Assembly: GCF_000829375.1 (NCBI RefSeq)
Contig: NZ_AP014624.1
Coordinates: 992,001 to 1,056,000, forward strand
Source: Chryseobacterium sp. StRB126
GTDB lineage: Bacteria > Bacteroidota > Bacteroidia > Flavobacteriales > Weeksellaceae
DNA length: 64,000 nucleotides
Direction of reading: 5' to 3'
Position numbers and translations under genes: made by a program. Positions 33,020 through 41,549 of this stretch are shown here, one piece after another (position 1 is the first letter of the stretch; the number at the start of each line of letters is the position of its first letter). The notes below the pieces were generated by a model that saw only the letters and a program-made list of their open reading frames with translations, did not search any database and had not been told where the DNA came from.

Positions 33020-33652
33020 TTACATTTCTGAAGTCTGATCATAGCCATAAAATTTAGGTATCTGCCATTGGTATTTCACGGCAAGTGTTCTGATGGCTAC
33101 AATCAGTAAAATCGTAAAGATCTGTACAAAAGTATAGGATAACGGAGTGTACTTTGTCATTAATAAAAATGCAGCTCCACCTACAATACATGCTGTAGCA
33201 TAGATTTCCTTTCTGAAAATCAATGGAATTCTGTTCAGTAATATATCCCGGATAATTCCTCCGAAACAACCTGTAATTGTTCCTAAACCAATACAGATCA
33301 GAGGATGGATGCCAACATTAAGCCCTTTCTGAATTCCGATAATGGTAAACAGACCTAGTCCAAAGCTATCGAAGATGAATAAGGTGACCTTAAAGTTTTT
33401 TTCAAGGGATTTGAATACCATGGAAACAACACTGGTAATAATGATCAGGGCGCACATCAGGAGATCATGCATCCAAAATACAGGAATATCCAGCAAGAGG
33501 TCTCTTACAGTTCCTCCACCTACAGAAGTTACAAAGGCAATAATAAGAACGCCAAAAGGATCAAGCCGTTTCTGCATGGCTGCAAAACTTCCTGACATGG
33601 AAAACGCAATGGTTCCAAGTACTTCTATGGCAAAATTGAACTGTTCGTGCAT
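33020..33652 (-). CDS. Trimeric intracellular cation channel family protein (UPF0126)
   Basis: 210 residues with about seven membrane helices in two similar halves. The family hallmark GGGTVRDLLLDIPVFWM appears once and GGIIRDILLNRIPLIF again. These glycine and Arg-Asp motifs line the pore in prokaryotic TRIC channels, which conduct K+ and Na+. YvgH/YadS-type proteins of this family are often misnamed as transporters. It is a single gene next to coaD, separated by a pair of GATAAATGATAAT-like inverted repeats. Confidence 0.88.
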   Translation of the reverse strand: MHEQFNFAIEVLGTIAFSMSGSFAAMQKRLDPFGVLIIAFVTSVGGGTVRDLLLDIPVFWMHDLLMCALIIITSVVSMVFKSLEKNFKVTLFIFDSFGLGLFTIIGIQKGLNVGIHPLICIGLGTITGCFGGIIRDILLNRIPLIFRKEIYATACIVGGAAFLLMTKYTPLSYTFVQIFTILLIVAIRTLAVKYQWQIPKFYGYDQTSEM

Positions 33653-33663
33653 ATATATTATAA

Positions 33664-33765
33664 ATGATCGTTGATAAATGATAATTGATGAGTGATTTTC
33701 TGCTTAAGCAAATTCTTGGCCATTGTATCAATTATCATCTATCGCTTATCAATTATAATTCTGTT
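33664..33765. repeat. Inverted pair of GATAAATGATAATTGAT-like sequences
   Basis: GTTGATAAATGATAATTGAT and, about 60 bases on, a roughly complementary stretch (ATCAATTATCATCTATCG, TTATCAATTATA) flank a short loop. The same heptamer unit is tandemly repeated at 45684-45720. Confidence 0.5.
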
Positions 33766-34229
33766 TATCTCTCAACCCTTACAGAGTCCGGAACCATCAG
33801 TTCGTATTCGCCGCCGTGGGTAATGATTTCCCTTACGATGCTGCTGCTGATAAATGATTTTCCGGATGAGGTTAATAAGAAAACGGTTTCTAGTTTTTTG
33901 TGAGCTAATGTTCTATTGGTATGAGCAATTGCCTTTTCGAATTCGAAGTCAGCAGGATTTCTCAAACCTCTGATGATGTATTGTGCATTCTTTTCAAAAC
34001 AGTAATCTACGGTTAAGCCTTCGAATGAGTCTACTTCTACATTGGGGAATTCTGCTACAGAATTTTGAATGAATTCCTTTCTTTTTTCAAGAGGAAACAT
34101 GTATTTCTTCTGGGAATTCTGGCCAATAGCAATGATTAATTTATCAAATAGAGGAGCGGCTCTTTCTATAATATCATAATGTCCTAAAGTGATGGGATCA
34201 AAGGACCCTGGGAAAACAGCAATTTTCAT
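33765..34229 (-). CDS. coaD: Pantetheine-phosphate adenylyltransferase
   Basis: 154 residues, standard for CoaD. AVFPGSFDPITLGHYDIIERA carries the nucleotidyltransferase TLGH motif (14-17), EGLTVDYCFEKNAQYIIRGLRNPADFEFE the phosphopantetheine site, and FLTSSGKSFISSSIVREI the ATP-binding ISSS motif. It makes dephospho-CoA from phosphopantetheine and ATP, the penultimate step of CoA synthesis. It precedes ddl on the same strand, a layout commonly seen in flavobacteria. Confidence 0.97.
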   Translation of the reverse strand: MKIAVFPGSFDPITLGHYDIIERAAPLFDKLIIAIGQNSQKKYMFPLEKRKEFIQNSVAEFPNVEVDSFEGLTVDYCFEKNAQYIIRGLRNPADFEFEKAIAHTNRTLAHKKLETVFLLTSSGKSFISSSIVREIITHGGEYELMVPDSVRVER

Positions 34230-34311
34230 GTTGTCTGGTTTTATAATTGTTCGTCAAAACTGATAAGATTAATGGTTATAGTGTAATCTTTCATTTTTAA
34301 CATCTATTATC

Positions 34312-35301
34312 TTATTTTCTTTTATTTAAAGCTTTTTCAACTTCATTTCCACAAAGATCCATAATGGAAATTCCATAATGTTTGGCCTGTTGGGGAAGAA
34401 TACTTGCAGGAGAGAATCCTGGGTTCGTATTCATTTCAAGCATATAAGGAATACCATCCATTAAGATATATTCGCTTCTTGAAAAACCACTCATTCCAAG
34501 AGAATTGTATGCTTTTTTAGCAATTTCTTCTACTCTTTTTGTCGTTTCTTCGTCAATTCTTGCAGGAGTAATTTCCTCGGAAGCGCCTTCATATTTAGCT
34601 TCATAATCGAAAAACTCATTGGTAGGAACAATTTCAGTAATTCCTAAAACAATAGTTTCTCCTTTAAAATCGATAACCCCTACAGAAACTTCCATTCCGT
34701 TCAGGAAACTTTCGATAAGAATTTCGTCATCTTCCTTGAAAGCAATTTCTGTAGCAGCAATCAGTTCGGATTTTTCTTTTACTTTAGAAATTCCCAGTGA
34801 AGATCCGGATTGATTTGGTTTTACAAAAAGTGGAAGATTCAACTCTTCTACAATTTTCTCCACATCGATGTTTTCTCCTTTTCTTAAATAAATGCTTTTC
34901 GCAGAAGGAATTCCATATTTTGACAATACGGCAAGTGTATCTTTTTTGTTGAAGGTAAGGGCGCTTTGGTAAAAATCACAACCTGTGTATTTTTGACCTA
35001 TAGCATCCCAGTAAGCCTGAAGAATCCCATTTTCACCCGGTGTTCCGTGGATGATGTTGAAGCATACATCAAATTTTAATGTTTCTCCATTATCTAAGGT
35101 AACAGAAAAATCTCCTCTGTTGATTGGGTGTTTTTTATCATTTTCTTCTAGAAAATACCATTCATCCTTAAGGACTACTACTTTATATACGTCATATAGA
35201 TTTCTGTCTAAGGAATCATAGATCAATTGTCCGCTTTTTAAGGATACAACATATTCATCAGAATAGCCTCCCATTACTACGGCAACACTTTTTTTGTTCA
35301 T
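34312..35301 (-). CDS. ddl: D-alanine--D-alanine ligase
   Basis: About 329 residues. An ATG two codons further upstream is possible. VAVVMGGYSDEYVVSLKSG is the N-terminal motif, FNIIHGTPGENGILQAYWDAIGQKYTGCDFYQSAL the second, PLFVKPNQSGSSLGISKV holds ATP-grasp contacts, and EMNTNPGFSPASILPQQ the Mg-binding end. It joins two D-alanines for peptidoglycan precursors in the cytoplasm. It lies divergently from the PASTA protein gene and next to coaD on the same strand. Confidence 0.95.
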   Translation of the reverse strand: MNKKSVAVVMGGYSDEYVVSLKSGQLIYDSLDRNLYDVYKVVVLKDEWYFLEENDKKHPINRGDFSVTLDNGETLKFDVCFNIIHGTPGENGILQAYWDAIGQKYTGCDFYQSALTFNKKDTLAVLSKYGIPSAKSIYLRKGENIDVEKIVEELNLPLFVKPNQSGSSLGISKVKEKSELIAATEIAFKEDDEILIESFLNGMEVSVGVIDFKGETIVLGITEIVPTNEFFDYEAKYEGASEEITPARIDEETTKRVEEIAKKAYNSLGMSGFSRSEYILMDGIPYMLEMNTNPGFSPASILPQQAKHYGISIMDLCGNEVEKALNKRK

Positions 35302-35457
35302 AACCATATAGTATCAATTAAGGCAAATTTAAACATTTTATGCAATGCAATATGGGAAATTGGGAAATTTTCAAATCAAAAATGAATTGTGTTAAATAAA
35401 AAGTCCATTCTAAAATTATTAGCTATATTTGCGGTTATAATTAAAGTATTTTTAAGT

Positions 35458-36546
35458 ATGCTTAAATCACTTTTCAATTGGAAAGTTTTAGTGAATTTAG
35501 TTGTGGCAATCGGTGTTTTCGTTGGTCTTGTATGGCTTACGTTTCGCTGGTTAGAATACCATACTAATCACGGTCAGGAAATTCCTGTTCCCAATGTAGT
35601 TAATAAATCTGTACATGATGCTGTTAAAATATTAGATGACACAGGTTTGGAATATGAAGTAGACAGTGCTACTTATGACCCTAAATACAGACCATTCCAG
35701 GTTTTACAAATTTATCCTGCACCGGGTTCCCGTGTAAAGGACGGAAGAACTGTGCGTCTTAAAGTTAACCCTAGAACATGGGCTCAGATTGCTGTTCCGG
35801 ATGTTATCAATAAATATTCAGGGCTGGCATTCCAGAGATTGGATCAGGTAGGTCTTAAAATTGGTGATACTATTTACGAACCGAGTATCCAAAAAGATGC
35901 CCTTTTAAGAATTCTATATAAAGGAAATGCCGTAAATCCGGGAGCACGTCTTCCTAGATTCTCAGTCATTGATGTTGTTGTAGGATCGGGACCGATGAGA
36001 AATATTTCTATTCCTAATGTAGTAGGACTTTCCGTAAAAGAAGCCAGAGCGGTAATTGCGAAGAGTATGTTCGAAGTAGGATTAGTAGAGTACGAGGATG
36101 GTGGTAAGGATGAATCTGATATTATCTATTATCAGGATCCTGCTTCAGGAGATGTTCGTGACCAGGGAATGCAGATAGACCTTTGGGCGAGTAAGAAAAC
36201 CCCGGCGGAACTAAGAGCAAAAGTAGAACAGTTGAATTCTATTTACCGAATGAAGGTAGATACTTCTTTGCCTCCGGTACGATATGAAGAAGTTCATAAT
36301 GAGCCAAGCTATGAAGCTCCAGTGCCTGTACCTATGCCTAGAAGAGAAACTCCAAAGACGGAAGCTCCGAAAACAGAGACTCCAAAGCCTCAGCCAACAA
36401 CTCCTAAACCTGCAAGTACAACAACAGAGAAACCTAAAGCTTCTACCAGTACTCCAGCTACAGGAAACGCTGCAAAACAGACAGCTTCAACTGCTACACA
36501 CCAGTCTGCTCAAAAGCCAAAGGCTAAGAAAGTGGTTGTAGAATAA
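35458..36546 (+). CDS. Membrane-anchored PASTA-domain protein without a kinase domain
   Basis: 362 residues from the ATG at 35458. The upstream GTG at 35389 would add an AT-rich, unlikely extension. One membrane helix (VLVNLVVAIGVFVGLVWLTF) leads to three PASTA repeats, starting IPVPNVVNKSVHDAVKILDD, VPDVINKYSGLAFQRLDQVG and IPNVVGLSVKEARAVI. The tail is Pro/Thr/Lys/Ala-rich (TPKPASTTTEKPKASTS). PASTA domains bind peptidoglycan or muropeptides in Ser/Thr kinases and PBPs, but no kinase domain is present here. Its position between ddl and an RluA synthase is common in this phylum and suggests a cell-wall role. Confidence 0.88.
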   Translation: MLKSLFNWKVLVNLVVAIGVFVGLVWLTFRWLEYHTNHGQEIPVPNVVNKSVHDAVKILDDTGLEYEVDSATYDPKYRPFQVLQIYPAPGSRVKDGRTVRLKVNPRTWAQIAVPDVINKYSGLAFQRLDQVGLKIGDTIYEPSIQKDALLRILYKGNAVNPGARLPRFSVIDVVVGSGPMRNISIPNVVGLSVKEARAVIAKSMFEVGLVEYEDGGKDESDIIYYQDPASGDVRDQGMQIDLWASKKTPAELRAKVEQLNSIYRMKVDTSLPPVRYEEVHNEPSYEAPVPVPMPRRETPKTEAPKTETPKPQPTTPKPASTTTEKPKASTSTPATGNAAKQTASTATHQSAQKPKAKKVVVE

Positions 36547-36570
36547 ATAGAGATTAATAGTAAAAATATA

Positions 36571-36603
36571 GGCTTCAACTGCAAAATGTTGAAGCCTTTT
36601 GTG
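36571..36603 (+). terminator. Terminator between the PASTA and RluA genes
   Basis: GGCTTCAAC (36571-36579) pairs perfectly with GTTGAAGCC (36588-36596), followed by T residues. It probably gives partial uncoupling of the two genes. Confidence 0.8.
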
Positions 36604-36619
36604 TAAAAAAATAAATACA

Positions 36620-37693
36620 ATGTCAGAAGATAACGAAGATTTTTTAGACGAAGAATTATTGGATTCGAATAGTATTGATAATATCGATATTGATGAGGAA
36701 AACAAAGGTTTATATGAACATCTTAATATCACTGTTGATCCCAAACAAGAGCCATTAAGAATTGATAAGTTTCTTTTAATACACCGCCAGAATTCTTCAA
36801 GGAATAAAATTTCTCAGACCTGCAGGGCTGGAAACGTTATAGTGAATGGTGCTCCCGTAAAACAGAATTACCGAGTTAAACCCGGAGATCAGATCTCCGT
36901 ATTGCTAACCCGCCCTCCAAGAGAAAATGTGATTGTTCCGCAGAATATCCCTGTGAATATCGTTTATGAAGATGATGATCTGGTAGTGGTAGATAAAGAA
37001 CCCGGAATGGTGGTTCATCCGGGACATGGAAATTGGGATGGTACATTGGTGAATGCTCTGGCTTATCATTTTGAAAATAATGGCGAGAAATCTGATCTTG
37101 ACAGGGTAGGGCTTGTTCACAGAATTGATAAGGATACTTCCGGATTATTGGTGATTGCTAAGAATGAATATGCTTTGAGTTTTCTGGCGAAGCAGTTCTT
37201 CAACAGAACTACAAAGAGGTTATATTGGGCTTTTGTATGGGGAAATCCTCAGGAAGATGAGGGAACTATTAAAGGGCATATTGGGAGACACCCTAAAAAC
37301 AGAATGCAGATGTCTGTTTATGAGGATGGAAGTCATGGGAAACATGCCGTTACCCATTATAAGGTTTTAGAGAGGTTCAAATACATGACATGGGTAGAAT
37401 GTAAGCTTGAAACAGGAAGAACGCACCAGATTAGGGCTCACTTCAAGCATATCGGGCATACCCTATTCAATGATGAGCGCTATGAAGGGCATACGCCTTT
37501 AAGAGGAGTGAACCTTCCGAAGTATAGACAATTTATTAAAAATGTTTTTGAAATTCTTCCAAGACATGCATTGCATGCACACACCCTCGGATTTATACAC
37601 CCAACAACAAAAAAGGAATTATATTTTGAAAGCCCAATGCCCAAAGATATGGCGGATGCTGTAAAAAAATGGAGAAATTATTTAGAAAACTAA
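36620..37693 (+). CDS. RluA-family pseudouridine synthase
   Basis: 357 residues from the ATG at 36620, which drops an improbable MCKKINT extension. Residues 1-35 are acidic. An S4 RNA-binding domain spans about 45-95 (RIDKFLLIHRQNSSRNKISQTCRAGNVIVNG). The catalytic domain has HRIDKDTSGLLVIAKN, with catalytic Asp171, and later ETGRTHQIRAHFKHIGHTL. It converts uridines in rRNA or tRNA to pseudouridine. RluD is the closest functional guess from the S4 plus RluA architecture, but the target site is unproven. It ends just before the PorP/SprF gene. Confidence 0.93.
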   Translation: MSEDNEDFLDEELLDSNSIDNIDIDEENKGLYEHLNITVDPKQEPLRIDKFLLIHRQNSSRNKISQTCRAGNVIVNGAPVKQNYRVKPGDQISVLLTRPPRENVIVPQNIPVNIVYEDDDLVVVDKEPGMVVHPGHGNWDGTLVNALAYHFENNGEKSDLDRVGLVHRIDKDTSGLLVIAKNEYALSFLAKQFFNRTTKRLYWAFVWGNPQEDEGTIKGHIGRHPKNRMQMSVYEDGSHGKHAVTHYKVLERFKYMTWVECKLETGRTHQIRAHFKHIGHTLFNDERYEGHTPLRGVNLPKYRQFIKNVFEILPRHALHAHTLGFIHPTTKKELYFESPMPKDMADAVKKWRNYLEN

Positions 37694-37744
37694 AAATATA
37701 TTGAGAATTTTTTTATATTTGTTGAATTGAAATCAAGATTTGTT

Positions 37745-38695
37745 ATGAGAAAACTATATGCTATCGTATGTTTAGCTCTTTTGTCAAATGCATACAAAGC
37801 ACAAGAATCACTACCATATTATCAACAGTATCTTTTGGATGGTGATTTTCTGTTCAACCCAGCTCAGTACGGTAAAACAGACTACGTACAGCTTAATGCC
37901 ATTTATCAAAAGCAATTTTCAAAATTCAGCGAATCCCCAAATGTACAATCGGTGGGAATCAATGCAAACATTTTCGATAGAGTAGGTGCCGGTCTTACCG
38001 TATTCAGAGACAGCAATGGAGCTGAATCTGCAGGTGGCGTTACAGCGGGTGCTTCATATTTTATTCCTCTAAGTAGTGAAGGAGACAGAAAAGATCAGTT
38101 CTCATTCGGTACAAGTGTTAGTTTGTATAACAGAAATTTTGACTATACAAAAATCAACGTTGAAGAGCAGGGAGATCCTTTAGTAAAAGGTGATCAACAG
38201 AATATTTTTATGGCTTATGCTAACTTCGGTTTAGCAGCTACTTATAAAAACCTTTTCGGGGGTGTTTCTGTAAATGATATCGCATTAGGGAATGATAAAC
38301 CTATTGTAAACGGATGGGAGCCATCTCCAATCAAGTTTTTCTTAAACTTAGGATACAACTGGCATATTGCAGACAATATCATGTTAACTCCTGCTGCAAT
38401 GATTAACCTGAACACGAACTCTACAAGAGTAATGGATTATAACTTAATGGCTACATTTAATAATGAGGTGAATGCCTTCTCTGTGGGGGTAAGTTATAGA
38501 GCTGCTCAGAACAGATTTGACGGTCAGCAATTAGAAATTGCTCCCATTGTTAAAGTAAGATTCAACAAATTTATGATTGGAGCTACGTACAACCTTGGAT
38601 TGTCTGATATTCAGCAATACGGAGGAAACAGCTTCATGATCGGACTGGGTTATAATTTCGATAACTTTATTAATGTTCGAGGATATAGATATTAA
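37745..38695 (+). CDS. PorP/SprF-family outer membrane protein (type IX secretion related)
   Basis: 316 residues from the ATG at 37745. A TTG start at 37727 would fall on the transcription start predicted from TATATTTG at 37714-37721. The signal peptide is MRKLYAIVCLALLSNAYKAQ. The mature protein starts ESLPYYQQYLLDGDFLFNPAQYGKTDYVQLNAIYQKQF, the family signature, and ends in aromatic beta strands (MIGLGYNFDNFINVRGYRY). PorP/SprF paralogues form outer membrane barrels linked to type IX secretion and gliding adhesin surface assembly. Many are paralogues paired with specific cargo, but no adhesin gene is adjacent here. Confidence 0.88.
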   Translation: MRKLYAIVCLALLSNAYKAQESLPYYQQYLLDGDFLFNPAQYGKTDYVQLNAIYQKQFSKFSESPNVQSVGINANIFDRVGAGLTVFRDSNGAESAGGVTAGASYFIPLSSEGDRKDQFSFGTSVSLYNRNFDYTKINVEEQGDPLVKGDQQNIFMAYANFGLAATYKNLFGGVSVNDIALGNDKPIVNGWEPSPIKFFLNLGYNWHIADNIMLTPAAMINLNTNSTRVMDYNLMATFNNEVNAFSVGVSYRAAQNRFDGQQLEIAPIVKVRFNKFMIGATYNLGLSDIQQYGGNSFMIGLGYNFDNFINVRGYRY

Positions 38696-38716
38696 TCAAT
38701 TTAATTTAAATAAATT

Positions 38717-38746
38717 TGAGCTCTGAATTTTTTCAGAGCTTTTTTT
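38717..38746 (+). terminator. Terminator after the PorP/SprF gene
   Basis: AGCTCTGA pairs perfectly with TCAGAGCT (38719-38740), and a T run follows that extends to the hemW start. Confidence 0.82.
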
Positions 38747-39871
38747 ATGATATATATTCACATTCCGTTCTGTAAGCAAAAATGCAGTTACTGTAATTTT
38801 CATTTTTCAACATCCCTTAATTTTAAGGATGAAATGCTTCGTGCCATGAAAACTGAAATACAGCTTAGAAAAGATGAACTGCAGAACAGGAGCTTAAAAT
38901 CTCTCTACTTTGGGGGCGGAACTCCTTCTATTCTTTCTGTGGATGAGATTAATTCTTTAATTGATGAGGTTTTACATCACTTCAGTTTTGAAAAGGATAT
39001 TGAGATTACATTGGAAGCCAACCCGGATGACTTGGATAAGAATTTCCTAAAGCAATTGGCTGGAATACCAGTTAACCGATTGTCAATTGGGACACAAAGC
39101 TTCTTTGAAGAAGATCTTAAACTGATGAATCGGGCTCATACGGCTTCAGAAGCAGAAGGTTCTATCAAGCGTGCCCAGGATTTCGGGTTTGAAAATCTGA
39201 GTATAGATCTAATTTACGGCTCACCTACCTCTAATCTTGAGATCTGGAAAGAAAATTTACATAAAACTATTGCGCTGGAAGTTCCTCATATTTCCTCTTA
39301 TGCCTTAACAGTTGAACCTAAAACGGCTCTCGATAACTGGATATCAAAAGGGAAAGTTAAAAGTCCTAAAGAAGAAGAACAGAACAGAGAGTTCTATTAT
39401 CTGTCTGACTTTTTAAAGGACCATGGTTTTGAACATTATGAGGTTTCCAATTTTGCAAAACCAGGTTTTTATTCCAGGCATAATTCATCCTATTGGAAGT
39501 ATCAGGAATATTTAGGAATAGGCCCTTCGGCACATTCTTATAACGGATTTGATGTAAGAAGTTGGAATGTGGCCAACAATCAGCAGTACATTAAAAAACT
39601 AAGCACAAAACTTTTAGCCAAGGAAGAAGAAATTCTTTCTCAGGAGGACCAGTTTAATGAAATGATTATGATTGGTTTGAGAACCATTTGGGGGGTAGAT
39701 CTGAAAAGCTTAAGAGAAAAATTCGACAATCGATTTCTGGATCACTTTCAAAACGAGATCAAAGATAAAATAGGAGAGGGTATTTTGATCATTGAAGATG
39801 AACATTTGAAAATTCAGGAAAAACATTGGTTTATGGCGGATGGAATTGCTTCGGATTTATTTATGGTTTAG
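38747..39871 (+). CDS. hemW: Radical SAM heme chaperone HemW
   Basis: 374 residues. The radical SAM cluster motif is CKQKCSYC (Cys9, Cys13, Cys16) followed by NFHF. LYFGGGTPSILS and RLSIGTQSFFEEDLKLMNRAH are typical of the HemN/HemW family, and the C-terminal HemW domain (YEVSNFAKPGFYSRHNSSYWKYQEYLGIGPSAHSY) distinguishes it from coproporphyrinogen oxidase. HemW carries heme to respiratory enzymes rather than oxidising coproporphyrinogen. The start codon lies at the T tract of the preceding terminator, so expression may rely on read-through or an embedded promoter. Confidence 0.92.
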   Translation: MIYIHIPFCKQKCSYCNFHFSTSLNFKDEMLRAMKTEIQLRKDELQNRSLKSLYFGGGTPSILSVDEINSLIDEVLHHFSFEKDIEITLEANPDDLDKNFLKQLAGIPVNRLSIGTQSFFEEDLKLMNRAHTASEAEGSIKRAQDFGFENLSIDLIYGSPTSNLEIWKENLHKTIALEVPHISSYALTVEPKTALDNWISKGKVKSPKEEEQNREFYYLSDFLKDHGFEHYEVSNFAKPGFYSRHNSSYWKYQEYLGIGPSAHSYNGFDVRSWNVANNQQYIKKLSTKLLAKEEEILSQEDQFNEMIMIGLRTIWGVDLKSLREKFDNRFLDHFQNEIKDKIGEGILIIEDEHLKIQEKHWFMADGIASDLFMV

Positions 39872-39892
39872 GGTTTATAGTGTATATTTGGA

Positions 39893-39900
39893 GTAGATAA
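39893..39900 (+). promoter_or_regulatory. -7 promoter box of the DUF4139 gene
   Basis: TATATTTG matches TAnnTTTG exactly, 20 bases before the start ATG. No TTG is seen at the usual distance. Confidence 0.5.
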
Positions 39901-39920
39901 CTTCTAATAAAAACTATACT

Positions 39921-41507
39921 ATGAAAAAAAACTTATTTCTTTTACTCCTACTTTTCAGTGGATTATTTTTTTCACAAAAACCAATATTTGTAAAAGCTAA
40001 AGTAGTAGCTGTAAATATTTACAGAACTTCAGCAGAACTTCAGAATACTGTAAATGTTGCTCTGCCGTCAGGAACTTCTGAAGTTGTGATAACAAATATT
40101 TCAGATGAAATTGAGGATAGGTCAATCCAGATTAATACTAACAATAAGAATATTTCAATTCTTTCCGTGCAGTATAAAGATCGTTACCAATCTGCATATC
40201 TTGAAAATAATAATCCTAATGGTAAAAGAATTAAGGACAGTATTGCTATTCTGGAAAATCTTACAGCAAAAATTGATATTGAAAGGAAAACAAATGAAAA
40301 GACCCTTGAACTATTAGATAAAAATCAAGCTCTTCTAGTGGGAAGCAATACCTCAAGTGTAGCTCAGCTTATGCAATTAACTGAATATTATAAAACGAAG
40401 AGGAACGAACTTAGCATTGCCCAGCTTGATATCAATAAGAAATACACAGAAACTGGACTAAAGCTTGAAAAACTGAAGAATAGTCTAAAGGCTAATACAG
40501 AAGTTGAAGAAACTCTTTCAGATGGAGTACTTATCTTAAAAATAATCAGCACTACTGCTGGAAATGCTAAAATGGATATAGGATATTTAGCAGAAAGCGT
40601 TTCTTGGGAACCATTTTATGAAGTAAAAGGAACTAAATTGACAGAACCTTTAGAGGTAACTTTTAAAGCAAAAGTAAATCAGGATACAGGACTTGATTGG
40701 AGAGGGGTGAAGCTATCTCTTATTAATGCAAGATCTTCCAGAAATAATAATGCTCCGGTAATGAACCCATGGTTTCTGAATTCTTATAAAAATGAAGAGA
40801 TATCCAATCGGGCTTATTCTAAAAAAGATACGGTGAAAGAAAAAAGAATTGAAGAAGTTGTTATGGTTGGTTATGGTTTTAAAATTAACGAAAACCAATT
40901 GAATACGAGCTTTGATGTAGATATTCCGTATGATATTCTTTCCAATAATCAAGACCATTTTATCAATTTAAAACAAATAAAAATACCGGCGGAGTATAAA
41001 TACTATACTGTACCAAAGTATAATAAGACGGCTTATCTTGTAGCAGAGATTAAAGATTTTAATAAATACGAACTGATTACCGGTTCTGCTAACGTAATTT
41101 TTGAAAATATGTATGTTGGTGAAACCAGAATAAACCCTAATCTCACTGATGATAAAATGAGTATTACTCTTGGAGATGACAAAAAAATAAGTATCAGAAA
41201 AGAAGTGGTTAATGATAAAGCAAGTGAAAAATTCTTCTCTTCTTATCAGGAAAAGACATTTACTTATGATCTTGTTATTCGTAATAATAAAAAGGAAACA
41301 ATCAATATTGAGGTTAAAGATCAGATCCCTTTAAGTAAAGATGAATCTGTAAAGATTGAACTGCTTCAGAGTGATAATGCCGAATTTGACAAAGAGAAAG
41401 GTTTTTTAACTTGGAATGTTAAAATTTCCCCGTCAGAAACGAAAAAAATTAGAGTAAGCTATAAAGTAAGATTTCCGAAAGATTTTTCAATTACTAATCT
41501 TAATTAA
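39921..41507 (+). CDS. DUF4139/MuiA-family secreted protein with an embedded SusC-type motif
   Basis: 528 residues with a signal peptide (MKKNLFLLLLLFSGLFFSQ). The N-terminal DUF4140 part (KVVAVNIYRTSAELQNTVNVALPSGTSEVVITNISDEI) and the DUF4139 core (YLAESVSWEPFYEVKGTKL) identify the mucoidy-inhibitor A-like family. A coiled-coil stretch (IDIERKTNEKTLELLDKNQALL) lies between them. Residues 311-319, EEVVMVGYG, resemble the EVVVVGYG signature of SusC/TonB-dependent receptors, an unexpected insert. The family role is unknown. The protein is predicted to be periplasmic or on the outer surface. Confidence 0.8.
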   Translation: MKKNLFLLLLLFSGLFFSQKPIFVKAKVVAVNIYRTSAELQNTVNVALPSGTSEVVITNISDEIEDRSIQINTNNKNISILSVQYKDRYQSAYLENNNPNGKRIKDSIAILENLTAKIDIERKTNEKTLELLDKNQALLVGSNTSSVAQLMQLTEYYKTKRNELSIAQLDINKKYTETGLKLEKLKNSLKANTEVEETLSDGVLILKIISTTAGNAKMDIGYLAESVSWEPFYEVKGTKLTEPLEVTFKAKVNQDTGLDWRGVKLSLINARSSRNNNAPVMNPWFLNSYKNEEISNRAYSKKDTVKEKRIEEVVMVGYGFKINENQLNTSFDVDIPYDILSNNQDHFINLKQIKIPAEYKYYTVPKYNKTAYLVAEIKDFNKYELITGSANVIFENMYVGETRINPNLTDDKMSITLGDDKKISIRKEVVNDKASEKFFSSYQEKTFTYDLVIRNNKKETINIEVKDQIPLSKDESVKIELLQSDNAEFDKEKGFLTWNVKISPSETKKIRVSYKVRFPKDFSITNLN

Positions 41508-41523
41508 ATAACGGATTATTCAC

Positions 41524-41531
41524 TATTTTTG
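41524..41531 (+). promoter_or_regulatory. -7 promoter box of murI
   Basis: TATTTTTG matches TAnnTTTG. It overlaps the far-upstream TTG candidate start at 41529, which would then precede the mRNA start, and so supports the later start at 41550. Confidence 0.5.
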
Positions 41532-41549
41532 TATAAAATTTCAGTTCGT

